A stretch of DNA of 14,230 nt from an uncultured Methylobacillus sp. (GCA_946481235.1 CAMLME010000030.1:1-14230), one strand, 5' to 3'. Positions 1 through 7,426 are shown, numbered from the stretch's first letter. Numbers and translations are program-made. Notes: generated from the sequence alone by a model not told the origin.

Positions 1-236
1 TGCTTGCGCACTTCCTTGTCCGGGCAGTTGGAAAGGATAGCCGCGTCCTTCTGCGGGATACCGATCTGGTAGTAGAAACGGTTCGCCACCCAGCACTGCA
101 GCTGCTCCTTGGTCAGCTTGCCCTCATACATCATCACGTGGAACGGGTGATAGATGTGGTAGCCCTTGCCCTTCTCGCGCAGCTTGGCCTCGAATTCCTC
201 GCGGCTCCAGGGGGCGTTGATCGCCGGTGCGTTCAT
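1..236 (-). CDS. pqqC: PqqC, pyrroloquinoline-quinone synthase (partial, N-terminal 78 residues)
   Basis: PqqC catalyses the last step of PQQ biosynthesis, the cofactor-free oxidative ring closure of AHQQ to PQQ in the cytoplasm. The visible N-terminus carries the family signature: YHIYHPFH at residues 26-33, WVANRFYYQ at 49-57 and IPQKDAAIL at 60-68, followed by NCPD. His27 and Arg53 align with the substrate-binding His24 and Arg50 of Klebsiella PqqC. The remaining two thirds, including the other active-site residues, lie outside the window, so intactness cannot be judged. The ATG at 236 is chosen because AGAGGG lies about 8 nt upstream and the ORF begins 12 nt after the pqqB stop codon; the pqqB stop sits within the ribosome-binding region, so the two are probably co-translated. 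pqqD and pqqE are expected further left. Confidence 0.95.
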   Translation of the reverse strand, partial: MNAPAINAPWSREEFEAKLREKGKGYHIYHPFHVMMYEGKLTKEQLQCWVANRFYYQIGIPQKDAAILSNCPDKEVRK

Positions 237-248
237 GTTCGTTCCCTC

Positions 249-1163
249 TTAAAGAATGATATCCATGCCGTCGTAGGCCACTTCGATGCCGTGACGATCC
301 AGTTCGGCACGTTCCGCCGAGTCTTCCCTCAGAATGGGATTGGTATTGTTGATATGGATCAGCACGCGACGCGCATTCGGATAGCCGTCCAGGACCTCGA
401 TCATGCCACCTGGGCCGGACTGCGGATTATGGCCGATATCGCGCGCTTTCTTGGTCATCAGGCCCATATCGATCATTTCGGTATTGGTCCAGAACGTACC
501 GTCCACCATAATGCAGTCAGCTTGTTCGAAGAGTGGAGGCAAATGGGGTTCGATTTCGCCCAGGCCCGGCGCATAAAACAGCTTTTTGCCGTTGCTGGTG
601 TCTTCGACCAGCACGCCGATGGTGTCCCCGGGATGCGGATTATTGCGATGCGGCGAATACGGCGGCGCAGCGCTCTTCAGTGGGTAGGCCGTGAAGCGCA
701 GGTTGGCGGCACCGGGAACTTCAAACGATTGGCCGTCGGTTGGCACCTGATGCCAATTAACACCGCAATAATGGCCAAGAATATTGAACAGCGGATTACC
801 GGTGGTCATATCCTGCTGCACCATGTCGGTACAATAAATCTCCCGTTTTTGCTGGCCTTCGCGCAGCATCAGCAAGCCGGTGGTATGGTCGATCTGTGCA
901 TCGATCAGCACGATGCCCTTGATGCCGGTGTCGCGAATCGCGCGGCCGGGCTGCAAGGGTGCGAATTCCTGAATCTGCTTCAGCACGTCGGGCGAAGCAT
1001 TGAAAAGTACCCAGTTAACGCCGTCACCGCTGACGCAGATAGAGGACTGGGTACGTGCGCGGGCTTTGATCGTCCCTTTGCGCAGGCCATCGCAGTTATG
1101 GCAATTGCAGTTCCACTGCGGGAACCCTCCGCCTGCGCCGGCACCTAAAACGTGAATATGCAT
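249..1163 (-). CDS. pqqB: PqqB, PQQ biosynthesis metallo-beta-lactamase-fold protein
   Basis: PqqB is a metallo-beta-lactamase-fold protein of the PQQ pathway. It has been assigned to hydroxylation of the PqqA-derived Glu-Tyr intermediate, and earlier to PQQ export. The 304-residue length is normal for the family. The N-terminus [19 protein letters not shown] is characteristic. CxCxxC at Cys19, Cys21 and Cys24 matches the family zinc-binding motif, and [11 protein letters not shown] (about residues 98-108) replaces the usual hydrolase HxHxDH motif. A conserved GTFWTNTEM stretch follows in the C-terminal half. The ATG at 1163 has GGAAA about 8 nt upstream. The gene lies 85 nt downstream of pqqA, across a cluster of inverted repeats, and 12 nt upstream of pqqC. 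Its role in the pathway comes from family knowledge; the identification is firm. Confidence 0.96.
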   Translation of the reverse strand: MHIHVLGAGAGGGFPQWNCNCHNCDGLRKGTIKARARTQSSICVSGDGVNWVLFNASPDVLKQIQEFAPLQPGRAIRDTGIKGIVLIDAQIDHTTGLLMLREGQQKREIYCTDMVQQDMTTGNPLFNILGHYCGVNWHQVPTDGQSFEVPGAANLRFTAYPLKSAAPPYSPHRNNPHPGDTIGVLVEDTSNGKKLFYAPGLGEIEPHLPPLFEQADCIMVDGTFWTNTEMIDMGLMTKKARDIGHNPQSGPGGMIEVLDGYPNARRVLIHINNTNPILREDSAERAELDRHGIEVAYDGMDIIL

Positions 1164-1182
1164 GTGATTTTCCAGACTGCTG

Positions 1183-1198
1183 AGGGCGCATGGGCCCT
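1183..1198 (-). repeat. Small inverted repeat upstream of pqqB
   Basis: AGGGC (1183-1187) and GCCCT (1194-1198) form a 5-bp stem with a 6-nt loop, 19 nt upstream of the pqqB start. It is the last of four inverted repeats between the end of pqqA and pqqB. It is weak and may be chance in GC-rich DNA. Confidence 0.25.
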
Positions 1199-1206
1199 GA
1201 AATTAA

Positions 1207-1234
1207 GTGGGGATCGCCTTGCGACGACCCCCAC
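1207..1234 (-). terminator. Strong pqqA-pqqB intergenic stem-loop, attenuator or RNA-stabilising hairpin
   Basis: Read on the minus strand, this 28-nt stretch folds into a 12-bp stem (ten Watson-Crick pairs and two G-U pairs) closed by a GCAA tetraloop of the stable GNRA class. It starts 14 nt after the last base of the pqqA stop codon. The sequence after it, TTAATTTCAG, is A/T-rich but lacks a clean U-run. A partially terminating attenuator or a 3'-end stabiliser for a short pqqA message therefore fits better than a complete terminator. Excess pqqA transcript over downstream pqq genes is known from other PQQ producers; that this hairpin causes it here is inference. Confidence 0.6.
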
Positions 1235-1240
1235 GTCGTC
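1223..1240 (-). repeat. Inverted repeat overlapping and competing with the larger pqqA-pqqB hairpin
   Basis: GACGAC at 1223-1228 and GTCGTC at 1235-1240 are perfect 6-bp complements around a CCCCAC loop. On the minus-strand transcript this hairpin would form first, and it uses bases that the 5' arm of the 1207-1234 hairpin also needs. The two structures are mutually exclusive, as in transcription attenuators. The pairing is seen directly; a regulatory function is inferred. Confidence 0.45.
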
Positions 1241-1241
1241 A

Positions 1242-1258
1242 CAATCGCTTAGCGATTG
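1242..1258 (-). repeat. Hairpin with the pqqA stop codon in its loop
   Basis: CAATCGC (1242-1248) and GCGATTG (1252-1258) form a perfect 7-bp inverted repeat. The three loop bases are exactly the pqqA TAA stop codon, so the final sense codons of pqqA form one arm. A ribosome terminating on pqqA would cover this stem and could affect folding of the hairpins directly downstream. Confidence 0.5.
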
Positions 1259-1320
1259 CAAACGTACATGGTCACTTCAAAGCCGAAACGCATTTCGGTA
1301 GCTTGAGGCTTGGTCCACAT
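1249..1320 (-). CDS. pqqA: PqqA, PQQ precursor peptide (23 aa)
   Basis: This is the ribosomally made peptide that supplies the carbon and nitrogen skeleton of PQQ. The 23-residue ORF begins MWTKP, a hallmark of PqqA, and contains FEVTMY. Glu15 and Tyr19 are spaced exactly as the residues cross-linked by the radical SAM enzyme PqqE with the chaperone PqqD. A strong ribosome-binding site, AAGGAGA, lies about 8 nt before the ATG, and a promoter candidate lies 23 nt beyond the start. The C-terminus is YVCNR, with a cysteine two residues after the reactive tyrosine; I would not claim this is rare without a survey. The stop codon sits in the loop of a 7-bp inverted repeat. The gene is short enough to be missed by default gene callers. 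It is first in a pqqA-pqqB-pqqC operon. Confidence 0.95.
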   Translation of the reverse strand: MWTKPQATEMRFGFEVTMYVCNR

Positions 1321-1342
1321 AGTATGTCTCCTTAAACAATAA

Positions 1343-1369
1343 TTTATAGTTCGTGAATCTTACACGCAA
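1343..1369 (-). promoter_or_regulatory. Candidate sigma-70 promoter for pqqA
   Basis: On the minus strand, TTGCGT (1369-1364) resembles a -35 element and TATAAA (1348-1343) a -10 element. The 15-nt spacer is shorter than the ideal 17; shifting the -35 to CTTGCG gives 16. The stretch from the -10 to the pqqA ribosome-binding site is AT-rich, unlike the rest of the window. Transcription would begin about 15 nt before the pqqA start codon, giving a very short leader. Prediction is by eye only. Confidence 0.4.
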
Positions 1370-1381
1370 GCCTCGCGAGGC
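1370..1381. promoter_or_regulatory. Perfect 12-bp palindrome next to the pqqA -35 element
   Basis: GCCTCGCGAGGC is a perfect palindrome that directly abuts the candidate pqqA -35 hexamer. Dimeric activators commonly bind at this position. I cannot assign a regulator, and the spacer-free, GC-only character means it could also be a coincidental hairpin. Confidence 0.35.
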
Positions 1382-1452
1382 CGACCGTAAGCTTCGAAGA
1401 CCATTGTCCTCAGCATGGCTATCGGGCAACAGCGCAAATATCAGGAAATTTT

Positions 1453-1471
1453 GCTCATGATTATCATGAAG
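1453..1471. promoter_or_regulatory. Fur-box-like dyad
   Basis: TCATGAT-T-ATCATGA (1455-1469) is a perfect 7-1-7 dyad. Compared by eye with the 19-bp E. coli Fur consensus GATAATGATAATCATTATC, positions 1453-1471 match at 13 of 19, with a perfect ATGAT-N-ATCAT core. It lies 88 nt upstream of the preferred acyl-CoA synthetase start and about 130 nt upstream of pqqA. Assignment to Fur is tentative; other dimeric regulators bind similar dyads. Confidence 0.35.
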
Positions 1472-1558
1472 CCTTATTTCATGCGCTTTCCGGGACATCC
1501 GCATCCTGAATATGTACTCAATGCACAATTGATTCGTTTTGAGTACCATGGACTCCAA

Positions 1559-3376
1559 ATGCTAAAAAAGTATCACACTGACCCTATTCCTGCGTCACAT
1601 GCCATGACGCTGGATGGCCTGTTTCTTGAGCGCGCTTGCCGCACTCCCGAAGGGGTGGCATATCGCTATTTCAATGAGATTCAAAGTAGCTGGCAGGACC
1701 TGACCTGGTCGCAAATGCGGCAGGAAGTCATGCGCTGGCAACAAGCGTTGGCGCGTGAGCGTCTGCAGCCTGGTGACCGCGTTGCCATCATGCTAAAAAA
1801 CTGCCCGCAATGGGTGATGATGGATCAGGCAGCGCTGGGACTTGGCCTCGTCACCGTGCCGCTCTACACCTCGGATCGCCCCGATAACGTCGCCTATGTG
1901 CTGCAGGATAGCGGCGCCAGACTCCTTCTGACCGGCTGCGCCGAACAATGGCAGGCGATCCGCGATACCGGGCAGCCGCTGCCCGAGTTGCAGCGGATAA
2001 TCTGCATCAGGGCTATTACAGAGAGCGATGATGACCGGCTGTGCCAGTTATCATCCTGGCTGACAGAAAATGCGACATCCCCCTCTCTTCAACCCCATAC
2101 CACCCCGGACCAACTCGCCTCCATCATTTATACCTCGGGGACAACCGGCAAGCCGAAAGGCGTCATGCTTTCGCATCGCAACATGTTGGAAAACTGCCGT
2201 AACATACTGCAAAGCTTCGACGTCTATCGCGAGGACCGCTTTCTCTCGTTTCTGCCACTGTCGCACACATTCGAGCGTACCGCAGGCTATTACCTGCCAC
2301 TGATGGCCGGTGCTACCGTCGTATACGCCCGCTCCTTCCAGCAATTGCAGGAAGATCTCTCGCTGGCGCAGCCGACCATCCTGATGTCGGTGCCGCGCAT
2401 TTACGAACGCATACATGCCGCGCTACGCGCCAAGCTGGCGGATGGCCCGGCTTATGCCGCGCGGCTGTTCAATCTTGCGGTAAACGTGGGCTACAGCCGT
2501 TTCGAACATGCTCAAGGGCGCGGACCTTGGCGTTGGAGTCATTTGCTCTGGCCCATACTCAAACGGCTGGTTGCGGACAAACTGACACGCCGGCTGGGCG
2601 GCAGGATACGACTCGCCGTTTCCGGCGGAGCAGCCTTGCCCCCGGACACCGCACGCATATTCATCGGGCTGGGCATCACCGTGCTGCAGGGCTACGGCCT
2701 GACGGAAACCAGCCCGGTGATCAGCGTCAATCGCCCGGAGGATAATTTACCCGCAAGCGTCGGCACTGCGCTGCAAGGCGTCGAGACTCGCATCGGAGCC
2801 AATGGCGCCTTGGAGGTGCGCGGTTCGATGGTGATGCAGGGCTACTGGAAAAATCCCGAAGCAACGCGGGCAATGATAGACGAAGAGGGATGGCTCGATA
2901 CCGGCGACGTCGTCCACATCGAGCCGTCCGGGCACATTTTCATCACGGGACGCATCAAGGAAATCCTCGTGCTGTCCAATGGTGAAAAAGTGCCGCCGGC
3001 GGAGATCGAGGCAGCAATAGGCGTCGATCCGCTATTCGAGCAGGTGATGATCGTGGGTGAAGGTTGCGCCTACCTGAGCGCACTGGTCGTGATCAATCAG
3101 GAACAGTGGCAACTGGCAATACAGGAGACGGATATCCAGTCTGCATGGCCGGAGAGCCTGCAGCACCCCGACGCCGAAAGCCTTGTGCTGGAAAGAATGG
3201 CGCAGAAAATGCGGACATTTCCGGGTTACGCCAGAATTCGCCGCGTTGCGTTGCTAAGCGACGCGTGGACAACAGAGAACGGATTACTGACCCCGACCCT
3301 CAAGCTGAAACGGTCTGCGGTACTTGATCGCTATGCGGAGGAGTATCGGAAGCTGTACCGGACGAACCTGCGTTAG
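1559..3376 (+). CDS. AMP-dependent synthetase/ligase, long-chain acyl-CoA synthetase-like (FadD15 type)
   Basis: This is a member of the adenylate-forming ANL superfamily, probably activating a fatty acid to acyl-CoA with ATP. In the 605-residue product the P-loop YTSGTTGKPKG is at 191-201, YGLTETSP at 379-386, GWLDTGD at 444-450, GRIKEILVLSNGEKVPP at 464-480, and the C-terminal catalytic lysine in LTPTLKLKR at 577-585. All core motifs are intact. Length and the RIYERIHAAL region resemble FadD15-like and eukaryotic long-chain synthetases. An upstream in-frame ATG at 1415 would add 48 residues of non-conserved sequence and place the Fur-like dyad inside the gene, so the ATG at 1559 is preferred although its ribosome-binding site is poor; 1604 is another option. 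It is divergent from pqqA and convergent with der. The substrate is unknown. Confidence 0.85.
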   Translation: MLKKYHTDPIPASHAMTLDGLFLERACRTPEGVAYRYFNEIQSSWQDLTWSQMRQEVMRWQQALARERLQPGDRVAIMLKNCPQWVMMDQAALGLGLVTVPLYTSDRPDNVAYVLQDSGARLLLTGCAEQWQAIRDTGQPLPELQRIICIRAITESDDDRLCQLSSWLTENATSPSLQPHTTPDQLASIIYTSGTTGKPKGVMLSHRNMLENCRNILQSFDVYREDRFLSFLPLSHTFERTAGYYLPLMAGATVVYARSFQQLQEDLSLAQPTILMSVPRIYERIHAALRAKLADGPAYAARLFNLAVNVGYSRFEHAQGRGPWRWSHLLWPILKRLVADKLTRRLGGRIRLAVSGGAALPPDTARIFIGLGITVLQGYGLTETSPVISVNRPEDNLPASVGTALQGVETRIGANGALEVRGSMVMQGYWKNPEATRAMIDEEGWLDTGDVVHIEPSGHIFITGRIKEILVLSNGEKVPPAEIEAAIGVDPLFEQVMIVGEGCAYLSALVVINQEQWQLAIQETDIQSAWPESLQHPDAESLVLERMAQKMRTFPGYARIRRVALLSDAWTTENGLLTPTLKLKRSAVLDRYAEEYRKLYRTNLR

Positions 3377-3385
3377 TCCGGTACA
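3354..3385. terminator. Bidirectional hairpin at the convergent ends of the synthetase gene and der
   Basis: TGTACCGGAC (3354-3363) and GTCCGGTACA (3376-3385) form a perfect 10-bp stem around a 12-nt loop. The loop and stem edge contain the synthetase stop codon (3374-3376), and the der stop codon follows at 3389-3391. The symmetric position between convergent genes suggests a shared terminator, but neither side has a clear U-run. It may instead block or stabilise 3' ends, or assist Rho-dependent termination. Confidence 0.5.
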
Positions 3386-3388
3386 CCA

Positions 3389-4822
3389 TCAACGCTTGTT
3401 GCGTTCCTCTTCCTTGCGCGCCTTGAGCTGGGCGCGCTGCTCGGTCTTGCGTTTGCGCATGCTCACGATGCCTTCCCCCGCCTTACGCTTGTCCGGTTCG
3501 GCAAACGGATTGGCGCCCTGCTTGAACTGTACGCGCAAGGGCGTGCCGGAAAGCTCGAATGCCTTGCGGAATACGCCTTCCAGAAAACGGACATAGCTCT
3601 GCTTGATGCCATCCACGTGGTTGCCATGGACGACGATGATTGGCGGGTTGCTGCCGCCCTGATGCGCATAGCGCAGCTTGGGGCGTATGCCCTTGGAAAC
3701 GGGTGGCTGGTGCTGCTGGATCGCATCGCTCAGCACGCGCGTCAGTTTGGGCGTCGGCATCTTGGCCATGGCGGACTTGAAGGCTTTGTCGACTGACTGA
3801 AGCAAAGGCGTCAAACCGCTGCCCTTGAGTGCGGAAATGTAATGGAATTCAGCGAAATCGAGGAATTGCAATTTACGGTCGATCTCGCGCTTGATCCATT
3901 CGCGCTTGTCGGCATCGAGGCCGTCCCATTTATTGACGCCCACCACGAGTGCACGGCCGCTTTCGAGAATGAACGCGGCAATATGCGCTTCCTGCTCGGT
4001 CACGCCGTCCTGCGCATCGACCAGCATCACGACCACGTTGGCATCCTCGATGGCCTGCATGGTTTTGATCACGGAGAATTTTTCGACCGCTTCGAACACT
4101 TTGCCGCGACGGCGCACACCTGCAGTATCGATCAGGGTGTAATGCTTGCCGTTACGTTCGAGTTCGATGTAGATGGAATCGCGCGTAGTACCGGGTTGGT
4201 CGAACGCGATCACGCGCTGCTCCCCCAGTAAGGCATTGACCAGGGTAGATTTTCCGACATTGGGGCGACCGACGATAGCCACCTTGGGTGGCGTCTTGGT
4301 ATCGCTGACTACCTGCTCCTGCTCTTCCGGGACAAAATCCTGCAGGACGAGATTGACCAGATCACGCACGCCTTCGCCATGTGCGGAAGATATCGACAGC
4401 GGGTCACCGAGACCCAATTCGTGGAATTCTGCTGCGGCGATGCCGCGGTTCATGCCCTCGGTCTTGTTGACCGCCAGGAAAACAGGGCGCCCGCTCCGAC
4501 GCAGCCGGTCCGCAATGACCTTGTCCTGCGGTGTCAGCCCTTGACGGCCATCGACCAGGAATACGATGGCATCCGCCTCGTCGATTGCCAGCAGCGTCTG
4601 GCGAGCCATTTCCGCCAGGATGCCGCTATCGACCAGCGGCTCGAAACCGCCGGTATCGACGACCAGATAAGGGAAATCACCGACCACACCGCGGCCGTAA
4701 TGGCGGTCGCGCGTCAGTCCGGGCAAATCCGCGACCAGCGCATCGCGCGTCTTGGTCAGCCGGTTGAAAAGCGTGGATTTGCCGACATTCGGTCGGCCAA
4801 CCAGTACGAGGGTAGGTAGCAT
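3389..4822 (-). CDS. der: Der (EngA), tandem-domain ribosome-assembly GTPase
   Basis: Der is an essential GTPase with two G domains in tandem that acts in 50S subunit maturation. GD1 shows GRPNVGKS at residues 9-16, DTGG at 56-59 and NKTE at 119-122. GD2 shows GRPNVGKS at 185-192, DTAG at 232-235 and NKWD at 297-300. A KH-like domain follows from about 355 to 438, and the tail is very basic ([18 protein letters not shown]). At 477 residues it is close to the E. coli length of 490. The ATG at 4822 shares one base with the bamB TAA stop (TAATG), so translation is probably coupled. It is the last gene of the minus-strand block, and its end faces the convergent synthetase gene across 12 nt. Confidence 0.97.
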   Translation of the reverse strand: MLPTLVLVGRPNVGKSTLFNRLTKTRDALVADLPGLTRDRHYGRGVVGDFPYLVVDTGGFEPLVDSGILAEMARQTLLAIDEADAIVFLVDGRQGLTPQDKVIADRLRRSGRPVFLAVNKTEGMNRGIAAAEFHELGLGDPLSISSAHGEGVRDLVNLVLQDFVPEEQEQVVSDTKTPPKVAIVGRPNVGKSTLVNALLGEQRVIAFDQPGTTRDSIYIELERNGKHYTLIDTAGVRRRGKVFEAVEKFSVIKTMQAIEDANVVVMLVDAQDGVTEQEAHIAAFILESGRALVVGVNKWDGLDADKREWIKREIDRKLQFLDFAEFHYISALKGSGLTPLLQSVDKAFKSAMAKMPTPKLTRVLSDAIQQHQPPVSKGIRPKLRYAHQGGSNPPIIVVHGNHVDGIKQSYVRFLEGVFRKAFELSGTPLRVQFKQGANPFAEPDKRKAGEGIVSMRKRKTEQRAQLKARKEEERNKR

Positions 4823-5988
4823 TATTTAAGCGCGATCGCGTACAAGCCGCCGCCGCTGGTTTGCACCATCAACGTACCGTCACCGACTTCGACAGGTTGC
4901 GCCATGACAGGCGTCTTGTCTGTTTGGATGCGCGCAGCAAATGCACCGTCTTCGCGTGAAAGAAAATGTACATATCCTTCAAGATCGCCGACTGCGACAT
5001 ACTCCCCTATCGGCAATGGTGCGCTCACCAGACGATTGAGCAATCCACCCTGACGCCAGAAGCTCTTGCCGCTGGCATAGTCCAGCGCATAAACCGCCCC
5101 GCCGCTGTGGGTCACGAAAACCTTGCTGTCCTGGGCATTGAGGCCGGTATAGCTGGAGATATCGCGATTCCACAACACCCGTCCGTTGGTGCGATCGACG
5201 GCTGCCACCCGGCCCTGGAATGCCACTGCGTACACGGTACGCCCTTCCACTACGGGCAGGCTGGTAATGTCGGCAATGCGTTCGATTTCAGTCACGCCTT
5301 TGGGTAATGCCACGGAAGCCTCCCACAGCATTTTGCCGTCATCGACCTTGATCCCTACCAGCTTGCCGCCGGCAAAGCCGACATAGGCCACTCCATCCGC
5401 CAGTGCCACACCCGCGCTGCTGCGCAGCGCCAAAGATGGCGTTGCACGTTCATATACCCATATACGCTTGCCGTCCGCTACGCTCAAACCGAAAATGCGG
5501 CTATCCCCGCTGCGTACTACGACCGTACCGGCACTTACCTTGGGGGCGCTCAGCACCTCGCTGCTCACCTTGGCCTTCCACAGAGCTTTTCCGCTCTGAT
5601 CAAACGCCAGCACCCTGCCGTTGGGCGTACCGACCAGCACCAGGTTCTCTCCGGCGCCGACTCCACCTGAAATCCGCTCGCCGGTATTGATATGCCAAGC
5701 CTGCTTACCGCTGATGGCGTCGACACGCGTGATCTCGCCTTTGGCATTGGCAGCAAAAACCGCTTTGCCATCAAGCGCCGGCGTAAAGTTGTAGCCTTCC
5801 GCCTCGCCTATGGACGCGCTCCACAGCAGTTTTACAGGCGCTTTCTGCTTGAAGTCTGCCAAGGCCATCGGTGGATCCTTGGGTTCAGGCCCAAACATGC
5901 GCTCGGAAATGTCCGTCTTGAGATCAGTCAGCGAAGAGCAGCCGGTCAGCAGCGCAAATGCGAATAAGGTGATTGTACGTAACAACAT
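4822..5988 (-). CDS. bamB: BamB, outer-membrane protein assembly lipoprotein
   Basis: BamB is the beta-propeller lipoprotein of the BAM complex, which inserts beta-barrel proteins into the outer membrane. A lipoprotein signal peptide ends in LLTGC with the lipidated Cys17; the +2 residue is Ser, consistent with outer-membrane sorting. The mature part consists of repeated propeller blades of PQQ-like type, visible as [49 protein letters not shown] and [10 protein letters not shown]. These repeats do not imply PQQ binding. Length is 388 residues, against about 392 in E. coli. The start at 5988 overlaps the yfgM-like stop by one base (TAATG) and the stop overlaps the der start in the same way, so yfgM, bamB and der form a translationally coupled trio. 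Confidence 0.95.
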   Translation of the reverse strand: MLLRTITLFAFALLTGCSSLTDLKTDISERMFGPEPKDPPMALADFKQKAPVKLLWSASIGEAEGYNFTPALDGKAVFAANAKGEITRVDAISGKQAWHINTGERISGGVGAGENLVLVGTPNGRVLAFDQSGKALWKAKVSSEVLSAPKVSAGTVVVRSGDSRIFGLSVADGKRIWVYERATPSLALRSSAGVALADGVAYVGFAGGKLVGIKVDDGKMLWEASVALPKGVTEIERIADITSLPVVEGRTVYAVAFQGRVAAVDRTNGRVLWNRDISSYTGLNAQDSKVFVTHSGGAVYALDYASGKSFWRQGGLLNRLVSAPLPIGEYVAVGDLEGYVHFLSREDGAFAARIQTDKTPVMAQPVEVGDGTLMVQTSGGGLYAIALK

Positions 5989-6614
5989 TAGCTACCCAAT
6001 GCGTCAAGTTTATGCTGGGTATAGCCGCGCAGGCGGCCTTTGGCTTCCAGCTTGGTCAGCGCTTCCGCATAGGCTGCTTTCGCCTCGGTTTTCTTGCCTT
6101 GTGCGGCAAAGATATCGCCCTTGAGATCGGCAACCAGACCATCGAATGCAGCTTCGTGTTTTTCGCCCAGTGTTTTCAGTGCGGCGTCGTATTGCTTTTC
6201 CTCGAACTGAATGGCTGCCAGCTGCAATTGTGCAATTGCACGGATGGATTCTTCCTTGGCATTGCCCATCGCCCATTCCAGTTGCGCTTTGGCGCTCTTG
6301 GCATCATTGTTTTCGTAATTGGCCTTGGCCGCGATCAGTGCGGCACGGCCGGCATAAGGCGTGCTGGCATGCTTATCGATGATCTGGCCGGAAACGGCGC
6401 GAATATCCTTGATATCCTTCACGCTCATCTGCGCCAATGCTTCGTATTGCACCGATGCCTGCAAGGCCTGGCTGCGTTGGTAATATTGCCAGCCTTGATA
6501 GGCAGCGAAAACCGCCAGCACGGCAATCAGTCCCCACGTCACCATATTGCCGTTGCGTTTCCACCATGCCTTGAGTTCGTCCAGCTGTTCCTGTTCTTCC
6601 AGATCGTATGCCAT
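5988..6614 (-). CDS. YfgM-like membrane-anchored TPR protein (ancillary SecYEG translocon subunit)
   Basis: The family is an inner-membrane protein with a periplasmic tetratricopeptide domain that associates with SecYEG and PpiD and links secretion to periplasmic chaperones. The 208-residue product has a short charged N-terminus rich in Glu, Leu and Lys, and a single membrane segment at about 23-45 (MVTWGLIAVLAVFAAYQGW). Helical repeats follow with Ala-rich motifs such as YENNDAKSAKAQLEWAM and LKGDIFAAQGKKTEAKAAY. The ATG at 6614 has AGGAAAGC just upstream, overlapping the stop of the preceding ABC ATPase gene 8 nt away. The end overlaps bamB by one base. Position directly before bamB-der supports the assignment, which rests on architecture as much as on sequence. 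Confidence 0.87.
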   Translation of the reverse strand: MAYDLEEQEQLDELKAWWKRNGNMVTWGLIAVLAVFAAYQGWQYYQRSQALQASVQYEALAQMSVKDIKDIRAVSGQIIDKHASTPYAGRAALIAAKANYENNDAKSAKAQLEWAMGNAKEESIRAIAQLQLAAIQFEEKQYDAALKTLGEKHEAAFDGLVADLKGDIFAAQGKKTEAKAAYAEALTKLEAKGRLRGYTQHKLDALGS

Positions 6615-6622
6615 ATGCTTTC

Positions 6623-7426
6623 CTAATGCGCCAAACGGTGTTGGCCGGGTATTGAATTCAATAACTTGCGCGTATATTCCTGTTGAGGGTCGGCGTAAAT
6701 CTGCGCGACATCTCCTTGCTCCACCACGCGGCCACGATGCATGACCGCAATTTCATCGGCCATATGGCGCACAACGCGCAAATCATGGCTGATGAAAAGA
6801 TAACTTAGTCCCATTTCCTGCTGCAGCTCTTTCAGCAACAGCAGTATCTGCGCCTGAATGGACACATCCAGTGCGGAAACCGGTTCATCGCAGACCACCA
6901 GTCGCGGTTCCAGTACCAGCGCACGCGCGATACCGATGCGCTGCCGCTGCCCGCCGGAGAACTCATGCGGGTACTTCTGCATATCTGCCTGGCTCAGTCC
7001 CACGCGTTCCAGCATGCGGACAACCCTGTCGCGTCGCTCAGCGGCATTGCCCATGTGGTGAATCAGCAGGCCTTCGCCAACGATTTCGCCAACCCTCATC
7101 CGCGGATTGAGCGAAGCAAAAGGGTCCTGAAATACCATTTGCAGGTGGCGTCGTGCGGCTCGCAACTCGCTTCCGCTCAGCCCTGCAAGGTTAGAGCCCT
7201 CAAAGTACACTTCGCCTGCATCAAGGGGCTGCAATTGTAGCAGACAACGCGCCAGGGTGGATTTGCCGCTGCCCGACTCGCCGACGACAGCAAGCGTACT
7301 GCCCCGCCTGACAGAAACGGCCACGTCATCCAGTGCATTGATCGTGGTGGAACCGAAACCATACTTTCCACTACGCTGCCGGTAGGTTTTGACAAGGCCT
7401 TTTGCGCTGAGGATCAGCTCGCTCAT
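6623..7426 (-). CDS. Oligopeptide/nickel-type ABC transporter ATP-binding protein (OppF/DppF or YejF C-terminal-half type)
   Basis: This is a nucleotide-binding subunit of the peptide/nickel importer family. In the 267-residue product Walker A is GESGSGKST (49-57), the Q-loop glutamine is at 100 in MVFQDPFASLNP, the signature FSGGQRQR is at 156-163, Walker B LVVCDE at 176-181, and the switch histidine at 214. All catalytic motifs are present. The QQEYTRKLL ending (249-256) is typical of the family and recalls the C-terminal half of YejF. The ATG at 7426 overlaps the stop of the partner ATPase as ATGA; an in-frame GTG at 7447 would add seven residues and is less likely. No permease or binding-protein gene is in the window, so the transported substrate is unknown. 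Confidence 0.88.
   Translation of the reverse strand: MSELILSAKGLVKTYRQRSGKYGFGSTTINALDDVAVSVRRGSTLAVVGESGSGKSTLARCLLQLQPLDAGEVYFEGSNLAGLSGSELRAARRHLQMVFQDPFASLNPRMRVGEIVGEGLLIHHMGNAAERRDRVVRMLERVGLSQADMQKYPHEFSGGQRQRIGIARALVLEPRLVVCDEPVSALDVSIQAQILLLLKELQQEMGLSYLFISHDLRVVRHMADEIAVMHRGRVVEQGDVAQIYADPQQEYTRKLLNSIPGQHRLAH

Larger units (their letters stand above)
1321..1558. other. Divergent intergenic region between pqqA and the acyl-CoA synthetase gene
   Basis: These 238 nt separate two divergently transcribed genes. They hold the pqqA ribosome-binding site and promoter candidate on the minus strand, a 12-bp palindrome at 1370-1381 and a dyad at 1453-1471. On the plus strand TTTCCG (1487-1492) and TATGTA (1511-1516) with an 18-nt spacer are the best promoter match I could find for the synthetase, but it is poor. 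A minus-strand reading frame of about 90 codons crosses this region and pqqA, but it shows no family features and is taken as chance. Confidence 0.5.

Noticed and set aside
138..1148. Long plus-strand open frame antisense to pqqB and pqqC
   Set aside because: It lies opposite clear pqqB coding sequence, has no recognisable domain, and long antisense frames are common in GC-rich genes.
1277..1558. Minus-strand frame of 93 codons covering the divergent region and overlapping pqqA
   Set aside because: It overlaps pqqA in another frame, shows no family features and runs through the promoter candidates.
1415..1558. N-terminal extension of the acyl-CoA synthetase from the ATG at 1415
   Set aside because: The 48 extra residues resemble no ANL-family N-terminus and would bury a clear intergenic dyad; the ATG at 1559 gives a normal length.
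4822..5988. bamB product as a PQQ-dependent dehydrogenase, given the nearby pqq genes
   Set aside because: The repeats are PQQ-like propeller blades, but the protein is a 388-residue lipoprotein without dehydrogenase catalytic or disulfide motifs, and its neighbours are the usual BamB ones.
5973..6626. Plus-strand frame of 217 codons antisense to the yfgM-like gene
   Set aside because: It mirrors the whole yfgM-like gene; its low-complexity Cys/Phe/Leu-rich product looks like a reverse-strand shadow.
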